Shown: in pieces, positions 30,800 through 38,433 of the stretch
Position numbering within the stretch: the stretch's first letter is position 1
Layout of the letters: each line of letters starts with the position of its first letter
Assembly: GCF_023631325.1 (NCBI RefSeq)
Contig: NZ_JALQDG010000001.1
Location: 31,402-95,401, forward strand
Source: Caballeronia sp. INDeC2
Lineage (GTDB): Bacteria; Pseudomonadota; Gammaproteobacteria; Burkholderiales; Burkholderiaceae
Direction: 5' to 3'
DNA length: 64,000 bases
Notes under the pieces: model-generated
Databases searched by the model: none
The model's input: only the letters and a program-made list of their open reading frames with translations
Told to the model about the DNA's origin: nothing
Made by a program: the position numbers and the translations under genes

Positions 30800-31031
30800 G
30801 GAAATCTCCAGGGTCTTTTTTTGAGATGCGGGCAATGCGACATTCTTTGCCGACAAATGCGGAATGTTTTTGCGCACTCGCCCCAATTCCGCGCACATCG
30901 AGAAGCAACGGTCTTATTTTCGAGATAAGCGGGAGGAATTTTCCCGATCCGGCATGGCTACGCGTAAACCCGTTGCCGCCCGCCGCGCGATTCGGGTGCA
31001 TTTGGGACTACCCTGAACGCATCGAAAGACA

Positions 31032-31697
31032 ATGAAAACGACGCCGATGAAGCTCTTCTACTGGCCGAAAACGCGCGCCTTCCGCGCGTTGTGGATGCTC
31101 GAGGAAATGCGTGTGCCGTATGAACTCGAGTTCGTGAATATCCGCGCGGGGGCGCAGAACGATCCGAACTTCTGCCGCGTCAATCCGATGGCGAAGCTGC
31201 CCGCGCTGGAAGACGGCAGCGTGCGCGTGGCCGAATCGGGCGCGGTGCTGCTCTATCTCGCGGATCGCTATCCCGAAACCGCGCTCGGCGTGCCGTTGCA
31301 CGATCCGTCGCGCGGCCGCTTTTTGCAATGGATGTTTTTCACCGGCTCGTGTCTCGAACCGGCGATGGCCGAGCGCATGACGGGCGCGCCGGGCAACACC
31401 GTGAGTTTCGGCTGGGGCGATCTGGCGCGCGTGGAGCACGCGATCGAGAACGCGCTGGAAGAAGGGCCGTGGCTGCTCGGCGACCAGTTCACCGCCGCCG
31501 ACATCCTCGCGGCGAGCACGCTGCAGATCGGGTTTATCGCGAAGCTGATCGAGCCGCAAGGTGTGCTCTTCGATTACGTCGAGCGCTCGCTCGCGCGCGA
31601 AGGCTATGAACGCGCGTCGGCGATCGATCATCGCGAGGCCGAGCGGCTCACGCTGAATACGCGCGTGGGTGTCGCGCAGGCGTCGCGCGAAAATTAA
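31032..31697 (+). CDS. Glutathione S-transferase family protein
   Basis: A 221-residue GST. The thioredoxin-like N-domain (MKLFYWPKTRAFRALWMLEE..., VNPMAKLPALEDG with the cis-Pro, then ESGAVLLYLADRYP) is followed by an all-helical C-domain (LLGDQFTAADILAAS). Substrate is unknown. A second ATG at 31047 may be the true start, since the family usually begins at MKLFYW. It is divergent from the indolepyruvate oxidoreductase across 232 bases, and its TAA shares bases with the stop of the convergent small gene. Confidence 0.88.
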   Translation: MKTTPMKLFYWPKTRAFRALWMLEEMRVPYELEFVNIRAGAQNDPNFCRVNPMAKLPALEDGSVRVAESGAVLLYLADRYPETALGVPLHDPSRGRFLQWMFFTGSCLEPAMAERMTGAPGNTVSFGWGDLARVEHAIENALEEGPWLLGDQFTAADILAASTLQIGFIAKLIEPQGVLFDYVERSLAREGYERASAIDHREAERLTLNTRVGVAQASREN

Positions 31698-31939
31698 GGA
31701 AACGCGCGTGGCTTCGGGATGCCGGCGCCGGCTTCGATATCCGACACCGCGCGCTGATGCGCGAGCTCCACGGCTTCGGCCTTGTCGGCGAGACCCTCAT
31801 CGCCGCCGACGGTCGTCCACGGCTGAACGGCCTTGTCGTGATGACGGATCTCGTATTCCGCGTCCCAGCGCGAGCCCTGAAGCTCGACCGGCCTGACGTG
31901 GATGGCGTAGACGCCGTATAGGAAGATCTGCTCCGGCAT
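31694..31939 (-). CDS. Small hypothetical protein A of a pair
   Basis: An 81-residue soluble protein starting MPEQIFLYGVYAIHVRPVEL. I do not recognise a family. It has a beta-rich N-half (YGVYAIHVRPVELQGSRWDAEYEI, positions 8-31) and an acidic helical C-half (LADKAEAVELAHQRAVSDI). A strong Shine-Dalgarno (GGAGG) precedes the ATG. It lies 65 bases after a similarly sized gene with the same overall plan. Confidence 0.66.
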   Translation of the reverse strand: MPEQIFLYGVYAIHVRPVELQGSRWDAEYEIRHHDKAVQPWTTVGGDEGLADKAEAVELAHQRAVSDIEAGAGIPKPRAFP

Positions 31940-32004
31940 ATGTCCTCCGATGCAGCCGGGAAGCGCCGCGAAGCCGAGCGCCACGCGCCGCCTGGGCCGC
32001 CTGG

Positions 32005-32226
32005 CTACAGTTCGATTTCCCCGAGGATGCGGTGCGCGAGCGCGCGCGCTTCGTCGAGCGCTTCTTCTTCGTTGCCCGATTGGGCTTCCACTTCGTAGAG
32101 CGTCGCATCGGTATCTTCGCCGTCGTCGCGGGCGAGCGAGACGAGGCCCTGAAACTTGCCGCCATCGACGGCGCGCACGCCGATCGTCGCGGTATAGATG
32201 CCTTTCGTGTAGGTGGTGTCTTCCAT
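32005..32226 (-). CDS. Small acidic hypothetical protein B of a pair
   Basis: A 73-residue, strongly acidic protein (MEDTTYTKGIYTATIGVRAV...). A predicted beta-strand N-half with a repeated V/A-rich pattern is followed by an acidic helix (GNEEEALDEARALAHRILGEIEL, positions 51-73). The family is not recognised. GGAGG ten bases upstream supports the start. The shared plan of strands then an EA-rich helix suggests it and protein A may be distant relatives or partners. Confidence 0.66.
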   Translation of the reverse strand: MEDTTYTKGIYTATIGVRAVDGGKFQGLVSLARDDGEDTDATLYEVEAQSGNEEEALDEARALAHRILGEIEL

Positions 32227-32301
32227 GATGGATTCGCCTCCAGGCAAGGACGAACCCATGCTAGCACGCTGTCATGTAACGCGTGCGACGTGCGTTTCAG
32301 A

Positions 32302-33213
32302 TCATTTCAACAGATCTTCGACCTCTTCCAGCGAAGGCGAATGCGCGCCCGAATGACGGCACGCCGCCGCGCCCGCCGCGAGCGCGAACTTCAGATGATC
32401 GGGCCAACCGCCGTGGCGGGCCATCAGGCTGTAGAGCAATCCGCCGATGGACGCATCGCCCGCGCCGACCGTATCCGCCACTTCGACGCTCGGCGGCCGC
32501 GCGCTGTATTGTTCGTCGCCGGTATAGAGCGTCGCCTGGCCCGACCCGCGCGTGACGAGCACGGTGGCTTGCGGATTCAGCGAGCGGATTTTCGCGAGCG
32601 CGTCCGCTTCGGGCATGCCTTTGAAGAGCATGTGCAGATCTTCGTCCGACACCTTGATGAGATCGGCGAGGCTCGCCATGTTGCGCAGGATCGGCTCGTA
32701 GCCGTGCTCCATCAGATTGCGATAGTTCGGGTCGAAGCTGATCTTTACGCCGTGGTCGCGCAATTGCCGGGCGAGCGCGGCGAGCGTCGCGCCGAGCGGC
32801 TGGCGCACGAGGCTGATGCAGCCGAAATGCGCCCACTTCACGCGCTCCATCCATCCTTGCGGCAGCCGCGACGGATCGAACGCCAGATCCGCGCCGTTCT
32901 CGCCCATGAAGTAGTACGTCGGCGGCTGCGTCTTGTGGACGATCGCGAGCAGCGGCGGACGCTCGACGCGCTGCATGAAGCGCATGTCGAGCCCCGATGA
33001 GACGCTCGCTTGCCAAAGGTCGTCGGAGAAATTGTCGGTGCCGAGCGAGCCCGCGCAGGCCGTCGGCAGGCCCAGACGCGCGACCGCGCGCGCGACGTTC
33101 CAGCCCGCGCCGCCCGGACGCGAAAGCCAGCTCGACACGTCGGTGCGGATCATGTCGGTGAGGATGTCGCCCGCCGAGACGAACTGAGGGAAGGTGGTTT
33201 GCTCGCTAGCCAT
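32302..33213 (-). CDS. PfkB-family sugar kinase, probable fructokinase
   Basis: A 303-residue ribokinase/PfkB-fold kinase. The N-terminal sugar-binding GGAGWNVARAVARLG motif and the C-terminal anion-hole/catalytic signature DTVGAGDASIGGLL are clear. The neighbouring AGE-family isomerase, five bases upstream on the same strand, makes fructose the most likely substrate: mannose would be isomerised to fructose, then phosphorylated to fructose 6-phosphate. Other hexoses cannot be excluded. The start is MASEQTTF; the open frame upstream overlaps the preceding gene and is not family-like. Confidence 0.85.
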   Translation of the reverse strand: MASEQTTFPQFVSAGDILTDMIRTDVSSWLSRPGGAGWNVARAVARLGLPTACAGSLGTDNFSDDLWQASVSSGLDMRFMQRVERPPLLAIVHKTQPPTYYFMGENGADLAFDPSRLPQGWMERVKWAHFGCISLVRQPLGATLAALARQLRDHGVKISFDPNYRNLMEHGYEPILRNMASLADLIKVSDEDLHMLFKGMPEADALAKIRSLNPQATVLVTRGSGQATLYTGDEQYSARPPSVEVADTVGAGDASIGGLLYSLMARHGGWPDHLKFALAAGAAACRHSGAHSPSLEEVEDLLK

Positions 33214-33218
33214 GCTTG

Positions 33219-34472
33219 TCACCGTTGAGTCGAGGTCGGGCCGAGCGCGTTCAGCACCTCGTAGCACGCGCCCATGGTGTGGTAGTCGGTCTTGCCGGCG
33301 GGACTTTTCTCGTCGCCGTACTTGCGGTTGTCGCACGTGAGGATGCGATACCACGCGCCGTATTCGTGATCGACGAAATGCGCCCAGCTATAGCGCCAGA
33401 GTTCGTCGTAGCAGTCCCAGAAACGCTCGCGGCCCGTGCGTGCGCCGAGCAGCGCCGCCGCCGCGAAGCCTTCCGCCTGCACCCAGAAGTATTTGTCGTG
33501 GTCGCAGATGGTGTCGTCCGGGCCGAAGCCGTAATAGAGGCCGCCGTGACGGCTGTCCCACGCGCGGTTGAATCCGGCATCGAACAGTTCGACGGCCCGC
33601 GGCGCGAGCCACGGCAGCGCGCGATGCCGCTCGAGAATCAGCAGAAGCTTGGCCCATTCGAGCTGATGACCTGGCTGGAAGCCCCACGGACGGAAGATGT
33701 TCGAGCTGTCCGATTCGTTGTAGTGCCAGTCCACGGACCAGTCGCGGTGAAAGTGCTCCCACACGAGCCCATGCGACAGCCGCGCCTGACGCAGCGTGAT
33801 GTTGCCCGCGATCTTTTCCGCCCGATCCAGATAGATGACGTGGCCCGTCGCCTCGAATGCGGCAAGCAGCGCCTCGGTCGCGTGCATGTTCGCGTTCTGC
33901 CCGCGATAGTCCGAAAGCTGCCAGTCGGGCGTGGCTTCGTCGGCGTAGAGGCCGGCGTCGGCGTCCCAGAAACGCTGCTCCATGAGCGCGAAGGTTTCGT
34001 CGATCATCGGCTTTGCTTCGTCGATGCCCGCTATCGCGGCGTGCGCGCACGCGAGCAGCACGAAGGCCATGCCGTAGCAATGGCGCGTGCCGTCGAGCGT
34101 GCGTTTCTGCCCGTCGCGCCACTCGATTTCCCAGTCGTAGCCTTGATTGGCGGCGTCCCAGTGCGCGTCGCGCAGAAATTTGAACGCATGGCGCGCGTCG
34201 TCCTGGTAGCGCGCGTCGCCGAAATGGCGATACGCCATCGCGTAATTGAAGACGAAGCGCGTGCTGCTGACGAGATGGCGCGTCGTGCGATCGTAGACGC
34301 GGCCGTCGTCCTTGAAAAAATGAAAGAAGCCGCCGGACGGGTCGCGTGCGTTCGGCGCGTAGAACGCGAGGGTATCGCGCACGTGCGAGAGCAGGAAGTC
34401 GCGGCTGCGGAAGTCGATCGCGTGTTCTGCTGGCGCTCGTTCCGCGATGGCAGGTGAGGCGGTCATGTTCAT
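33219..34472 (-). CDS. AGE-family sugar epimerase/isomerase, probable mannose isomerase
   Basis: A 417-residue (alpha/alpha)6-barrel protein of the N-acylglucosamine 2-epimerase family. Typical active-site segments are GTRHCYGMAF, RPWGFQPGHQLEWAKLLL and DYHTMGACYEVL, carrying the conserved histidines. Family members interconvert N-acyl-hexosamines or act as mannose/fructose isomerases (YihS type). The absence of sialic-acid genes and the adjacent sugar kinase favour mannose-to-fructose. Its ATG overlaps the lacI-type gene's stop (ATGA); a second ATG at 34466 is also possible. Confidence 0.83.
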   Translation of the reverse strand: MNMTASPAIAERAPAEHAIDFRSRDFLLSHVRDTLAFYAPNARDPSGGFFHFFKDDGRVYDRTTRHLVSSTRFVFNYAMAYRHFGDARYQDDARHAFKFLRDAHWDAANQGYDWEIEWRDGQKRTLDGTRHCYGMAFVLLACAHAAIAGIDEAKPMIDETFALMEQRFWDADAGLYADEATPDWQLSDYRGQNANMHATEALLAAFEATGHVIYLDRAEKIAGNITLRQARLSHGLVWEHFHRDWSVDWHYNESDSSNIFRPWGFQPGHQLEWAKLLLILERHRALPWLAPRAVELFDAGFNRAWDSRHGGLYYGFGPDDTICDHDKYFWVQAEGFAAAALLGARTGRERFWDCYDELWRYSWAHFVDHEYGAWYRILTCDNRKYGDEKSPAGKTDYHTMGACYEVLNALGPTSTQR

Positions 34473-35488
34473 GGCGTGCTGATGTCCTGTTTCGGGCCCG
34501 AGCTCGCGCGAGGAACGAAATTGACGGCGACGAGCGTGTCGGCCTGGCTCGGCGGGCTCGATTGATCTTCCAACAGCAATTCGACGCCGCGGCGCCCGAG
34601 CGCTTCCTTGTCGACGGTCACGGTCGAGAGCGGCGGCGTGCTTTGCGCGGCGGCCGGAATGTCGTCGAAACCGACGAACGCGACGTCGTCCGGCACGCGC
34701 AAGCCGTGCGCGAGACAGACACGCATCGCGGCGAGGGCCGCTGCATCGTTATAGGCGAAAACCGCGTCGGGCAGGGGACTGGATTGAGCGCGGGCGTCGG
34801 CGATCAGGCGCTCCATGGCGTCGGCCGCGGCGAGATCGGCGGGCAAGCCCGGCTGCGTCACTGTTTCGAGTGTCGGATCGAAAAGCTGGCCGGCGTCGAA
34901 ATAGGCCTTGCGATAGCCGAGCGCGCGCTGCGCGATGCTGTAATGCGCAAGCGATCCACCGATGAACGCGATGCGCCGCCGTCCCGACGCGAATAGATGC
35001 TGCATCGCGAGCGACGCGCCTTTCACGTTGTCGATATTGACCGAGCGAAAGCCCGGCGCGCGCAGGTCGATGAGCACGGTAGGCCGCGCGAGCGAATGCA
35101 GGTGCGCGAGCAGCTCCGGCTCGACGAAGCCCGCAACCGCAATGGCGTCGGGCGCGTGCAAGCGCATCTGCTGCGCCAGATCCTGCGTCGGGCCGGCAGT
35201 CAGCACGGAGGGCACGAGCCGCCGCTCGCGACACGCTTCCTCGAAACCGTTCAACACGTGCGAGAAAAAAGGGCTGACGGCGAAATTGTTGTGCTGCCGA
35301 TGCAGCAGGAACGTCACGCGACGAATGCGCGTGCGCAACTGTCCCGAGTCGTAGCCGAGTTGCTGCGCCACTTCGACGACACGCACGCGCGTCGCTTCGG
35401 ACAAACCCGGTTGATTTTTGAGCGCGCGCGACACCGTCCCGATCGAGACGCTTGCCGCACGCGCGACATCGCGAATGGTGGTGGCCAT
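34469..35488 (-). CDS. LacI-family transcriptional regulator
   Basis: A 339-residue repressor. The N-terminal helix-turn-helix (TIRDVARAASVSIGTVSRAL) and hinge helix are followed by a periplasmic-binding-protein-like effector domain (from about residue 60, with IAFIGGSLAHYS and VGFDDIP). It heads the operon with the isomerase and kinase, so it most likely represses its own operon until the sugar or its phosphate binds. The upstream region has two identical 11-base direct repeats (see the regulatory entry). Confidence 0.9.
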   Translation of the reverse strand: MATTIRDVARAASVSIGTVSRALKNQPGLSEATRVRVVEVAQQLGYDSGQLRTRIRRVTFLLHRQHNNFAVSPFFSHVLNGFEEACRERRLVPSVLTAGPTQDLAQQMRLHAPDAIAVAGFVEPELLAHLHSLARPTVLIDLRAPGFRSVNIDNVKGASLAMQHLFASGRRRIAFIGGSLAHYSIAQRALGYRKAYFDAGQLFDPTLETVTQPGLPADLAAADAMERLIADARAQSSPLPDAVFAYNDAAALAAMRVCLAHGLRVPDDVAFVGFDDIPAAAQSTPPLSTVTVDKEALGRRGVELLLEDQSSPPSQADTLVAVNFVPRASSGPKQDISTP

Positions 35489-35689
35489 CGTGGTGTTCTC
35501 TGTCTCCGCCCGTTCGGCTGTTCTTTGGCCGACGCGATGTTTATCACGCCAGCCCGGTTCGCATATTCGAGGCGATTGTATAGTAAAAAGCCCGCGAAAA
35601 CGGCACCGGGAAGATTGGAGAAAACCAGTATAGCCTTGTCGTATATGAGATTCCTTGTGATTTGTTTGTTTAGTAAAAAGCGGGAAACT
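35489..35689 (-). promoter_or_regulatory. Control region of the sugar operon with 11-base direct repeats
   Basis: TAGTAAAAAGC occurs at 35581-35591 and again at 35671-35681, exactly 90 bases apart, in an otherwise AT-richer patch. On the minus strand the proximal copy lies beside a TATACAAT-like -10 (about 35576-35583), roughly 90 bases before the lacI ATG. These could be operator or activator sites; the usual LacI palindrome was not found. Confidence 0.4.
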
Positions 35690-36301
35690 TTAGGCTGAAG
35701 CTTCTCGGTCGTGGACCGAGCGCTTGTCGGGCGTCCATACGTCGAGCACCAGATCGTCGTCCCAGTAGTGGCCGAGCAGCGGCAGACTCATACGCCCGCG
35801 CAACTTCGCGTGCACGTCGTCGCCATTCTGTTCCCAGCCTTCGATCTGCCGACGCCAGTGGCACGCGACGACCGCGCCGTCCCGCGAGAGCGTCTGGTGT
35901 ATGTGCTCGACGATGTGCCACAACTGCGGCTCGTCAAGGTAATAACCGATTTCGCTGATCACGACGAGATCGAACTTGCCGCTTGGCCAGACATCGGGCA
36001 AGAGCATCTGCTGGACGGTCACGTTGGGACACTGCGCGACGCGTTCCCGCGTGAGAGCGACGGCATCCTCGGCGATATCCGTTGCGATCAGCTCGTCGCA
36101 GCGCTGCGCGAGCAGGGCGGTCAGCTCGCCGTTGCCGCAGCCTGGCTCGAATGCGCGCGCGTATCGCTCATGCGGAAGCGCGGCGAGCATGAGTGCTCGC
36201 TTGCGCCGTTCATACCAGCGATTCCTGATCTTCCAGGGATCGTCATTGTGTCGATATAAATCATCGAAGTACTGCTTAGTATTGTCGATTATGTTGTTCA
36301 T
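35690..36301 (-). CDS. NodS-like class I SAM-dependent methyltransferase
   Basis: A 203-residue methyltransferase. It opens with the YFDDLYRHNDDPWKIRNRWYERRKR segment (11-35) characteristic of the NodS group, then motif I FEPGCGNGEL (51-60), an acidic residue after beta-2 (ATDIAEDAV) and a FDLVVISEIGYYLD motif. Rhizobial NodS N-methylates the deacetylated glucosamine of Nod-factor precursors. Here it is the last gene of an operon whose preceding gene encodes a PIG-L deacetylase. Deacetylation followed by N-methylation of an amino sugar or similar amine is therefore a plausible inference. The ATG overlaps the pigL stop (ATGA). Confidence 0.82.
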   Translation of the reverse strand: MNNIIDNTKQYFDDLYRHNDDPWKIRNRWYERRKRALMLAALPHERYARAFEPGCGNGELTALLAQRCDELIATDIAEDAVALTRERVAQCPNVTVQQMLLPDVWPSGKFDLVVISEIGYYLDEPQLWHIVEHIHQTLSRDGAVVACHWRRQIEGWEQNGDDVHAKLRGRMSLPLLGHYWDDDLVLDVWTPDKRSVHDREASA

Positions 36302-37089
36302 ATCAGTACGACTTCGAAAGGCCGGGTTAGCCGGGCCAGCACATGCTCTGGGAGCACTGGCGCCTGTCCGGTGGTGGCATCGGGGTCGAGCTGGCTCCGA
36401 AAAGCCTGCACGGCCCGAAGCTTCCGGGCATGCGTAGCGCCGTCCAGGACGATACGGCGAGCACGGCTCCATGGCACGCGCGTATCGTCCGGCGACGCCC
36501 AGTGCCAGGTCCAGAGCGGCACTTCGACACAAGGCAGGTCGAGCGCTTGTGCCGCGGAATAAACGGCGCGCCCGGCTGCCTCGTGGTCGGGGTGGCCATC
36601 ATAGCGCCAAGTGGTGAAGACGATATCGCCAGGTTGAAGAAGTTCGGATAGGGATCCTGACAAACTCTTTTCTATGCGACCGGGCGCGCCGTCCTGAAGT
36701 CCGAGCCTCACGACTTGCACCTGACGCAGATGCAGCCGCTGGAGTGCCGCTCTTGTCTCCTGCGGACGTACGCGCGCAAGGCGTTCAGGCGGCCATTCGG
36801 TCGAATCCGGGTGACTGGCGGTGCCGTCCGTGACTGCGACGATAAGTATCTGCCGGCTGATTTCCGAGAGACGCCCGAGTAGTCCGCCGGTGCCGAGCAC
36901 TTCGTCGTCTGGGTGTGGCGCAACTACGACAGCGCGGCCGCCGAGCGGCACCAGTTCGGCCGGATCGACCTCGGGCAGCGCATTCAGACGCGCCCATCCC
37001 TGCCACGCGGCCTCGGGCGTGCCTTTGCCGGATATCGCTCGGTCGGCGGCCTTTTCCTCTGTCGGCGCTGGGGTGGTCACAGTTGCCAT
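36298..37089 (-). CDS. PIG-L/LmbE-family deacetylase
   Basis: A 263-residue zinc deacetylase. The metal site is given by APH59PDD62E and by G-H166-P-D-H169 (RYDGHPDHEAAG). An N-terminal extension of about 45 residues precedes the Rossmann-like core. Relatives remove N-acetyl groups from GlcNAc-containing lipids, mycothiol or antibiotic precursors, and act on similar amides. It overlaps the preceding acyl-CoA-dehydrogenase-like gene by 13 bases and the NodS-like gene by four, so all three are made together. The open frame extends far upstream inside the neighbour, but the family-like protein begins at MATVTTP. Confidence 0.84.
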   Translation of the reverse strand: MATVTTPAPTEEKAADRAISGKGTPEAAWQGWARLNALPEVDPAELVPLGGRAVVVAPHPDDEVLGTGGLLGRLSEISRQILIVAVTDGTASHPDSTEWPPERLARVRPQETRAALQRLHLRQVQVVRLGLQDGAPGRIEKSLSGSLSELLQPGDIVFTTWRYDGHPDHEAAGRAVYSAAQALDLPCVEVPLWTWHWASPDDTRVPWSRARRIVLDGATHARKLRAVQAFRSQLDPDATTGQAPVLPEHVLARLTRPFEVVLI

Positions 37090-38114
37090 GAAGTGCGTTC
37101 CTCCTTTATGACGCGCTCGGCGAGTGAAGCTTCGTCCCGCTCGGCGTGGCTTTGTCGAATGAATACCGGCAGATCGGCCATGAGTTGCGCAAAGTGCGCG
37201 TCGCGACACAGCGGAGCTGCGCCCAGCGCACGGCCGGCGCGCGTTATGACGAGTGCCGCCGCAGATTCCGCCGCGATGCGTGCGCGCATGGCGGGCGCCA
37301 TCGCGTCGGCGTGCGGCGTCCGGTCGATGAGCGCAGCCGTTTCGCGCAGCAGCGCGGCGGTGGCAGACAAGGTCGTGTCGATGACGCCGAGGTGCGCGAG
37401 CTTGTGCGGTCCGGCGCGATGCGTCGCGTCGCGCGCCACGAACGAGGCGATGCCCGCCGCCGCGCCGAACCAGCACGCGGCGATCCCCGCGCCGCCGTGC
37501 CAAAAGCCGGGACGCTCGACATACGCACGCGGAGCGCCGACACGTACTGCCTGCACGCGCTCGAAACGCACGTCGACACTCGCGCTCGCCTGCATGCCTA
37601 CCGCTTGCCAACCGGCGTCGGTGATCCGCACGCCTTCGTTTCTCAAATCGACAGCGGCGAGCACTGGTTCGTCACGCTCGTTCCAGGCGGTCACGAGCGC
37701 ATGCGTGACCGACGCCGCCCCGGAGCACCACGACTTCGTTCCGTGCAGCAGCACCGTTTGCGCGTCAGGGTCGCCCAGCGCCGATAGCCGCGCGGTCGGC
37801 GGCTCGGCGGCCCAAACCGCCCACGCGGTGCCGTGTTCCGGTTGCGCGGCGCCGAGTTCCGCGAGGATCGCGAGCGCATCGGTATGACCTTCGTATAGCT
37901 TGATGAGCGACAGGTCGAACGCGGCGACTGCGCCTAGCGCGCGCCAGCGGTCGGATGTATTGCCCTGGCCCGGCAACGGCAGGCGATCCAGACCGGCTCC
38001 GATCAGCGCATGCAGCGCGCGGCCCGCGTCTTCGGCACTGCCGCGTTGAAACGGCATGTCCTCGAGAAAGGCGCGCAAGGCGGCTGCCGTCGTGTGGTGT
38101 TCGACGTAGTTCAT
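37077..38114 (-). CDS. Acyl-CoA dehydrogenase-like flavoprotein
   Basis: A 345-residue protein with a recognisable acyl-CoA-dehydrogenase layout: helical N-domain (1-110), middle beta-domain (TAWAVWAAEPP, LHGTKSWCSGAASVTHALVTA; about 120-210) and C-terminal helical bundle ending DLPVFIRQSHAERDEASLAERV (positions 317-338). It is shorter than the usual roughly 380 residues and lacks a clear catalytic Glu context, so the reaction may differ from fatty-acid beta-oxidation. It is first in the operon with the PIG-L and NodS-like genes. No CoA ligase or acyl carrier is adjacent. The start MNYVEHHTT is preceded by GAAGGAACG. Confidence 0.78.
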   Translation of the reverse strand: MNYVEHHTTAAALRAFLEDMPFQRGSAEDAGRALHALIGAGLDRLPLPGQGNTSDRWRALGAVAAFDLSLIKLYEGHTDALAILAELGAAQPEHGTAWAVWAAEPPTARLSALGDPDAQTVLLHGTKSWCSGAASVTHALVTAWNERDEPVLAAVDLRNEGVRITDAGWQAVGMQASASVDVRFERVQAVRVGAPRAYVERPGFWHGGAGIAACWFGAAAGIASFVARDATHRAGPHKLAHLGVIDTTLSATAALLRETAALIDRTPHADAMAPAMRARIAAESAAALVITRAGRALGAAPLCRDAHFAQLMADLPVFIRQSHAERDEASLAERVIKEERTSWQL

Positions 38115-38433
38115 CGTTCCTTCCGCCGTTGATGAGTGACGCGTGGTGTGCACATGCCCGTTCTGTGTCCGTTTCTGCGTGGTCTTGAAGAGGAGTGTGG
38201 CAAGGCACATGCCCGGGCGCCATCCGGCCGAAAGTAGTAGGCCGAAGCGCCGGACGCGAAGCAACGAAGCTTCGCGGATAGATGCGAAAGGTCAGGCGTT
38301 CTGGCTTATGCCGTTCGGCCGAATCGACATCGGCGCGCGGTCGGGCTCAAATGACACAAAGGCCGCGCGGGGCGGCCTTCGTAGAGTAGGGAGAAAGCTG
38401 ATGCGGCAGACGCCGCCCATGTTCAGGCGCGAA
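38115..38433 (-). promoter_or_regulatory. Region upstream of the ACAD/PIG-L/NodS operon
   Basis: A 319-base gap on the minus strand between the symporter gene and the operon. GCACATGCCCG is repeated exactly at 38150-38160 and 38205-38215, 55 bases apart (about five helical turns). Several GGCCGAA words occur around 38227-38250 and 38314-38320. The symporter terminator lies at 38357-38380. No protein frame is convincing. Confidence 0.4.
38357..38380 (-). terminator. Terminator-like hairpin after the symporter gene
   Basis: A perfect 8-bp stem, AAGGCCGC (38359-38366) with GCGGCCTT (38372-38379), loop GCGGG. The minus strand continues TTTGTGTC, a weak T-tract. It probably ends the BASS-family gene's transcript. 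Confidence 0.65.

Noticed and set aside
27962..30928. A 988-codon open frame antisense to the indolepyruvate oxidoreductase gene
   Set aside because: It mirrors the codon bias of a high-GC gene, is Arg/Ala/His-rich and has no domain; the opposite strand carries a complete known enzyme.
37077..38114. Ordinary fatty-acid beta-oxidation acyl-CoA dehydrogenase
   Set aside because: Shorter than normal, lacks a clear catalytic Glu context, and its neighbours are a deacetylase and a methyltransferase rather than beta-oxidation genes; kept as ACAD-like only.
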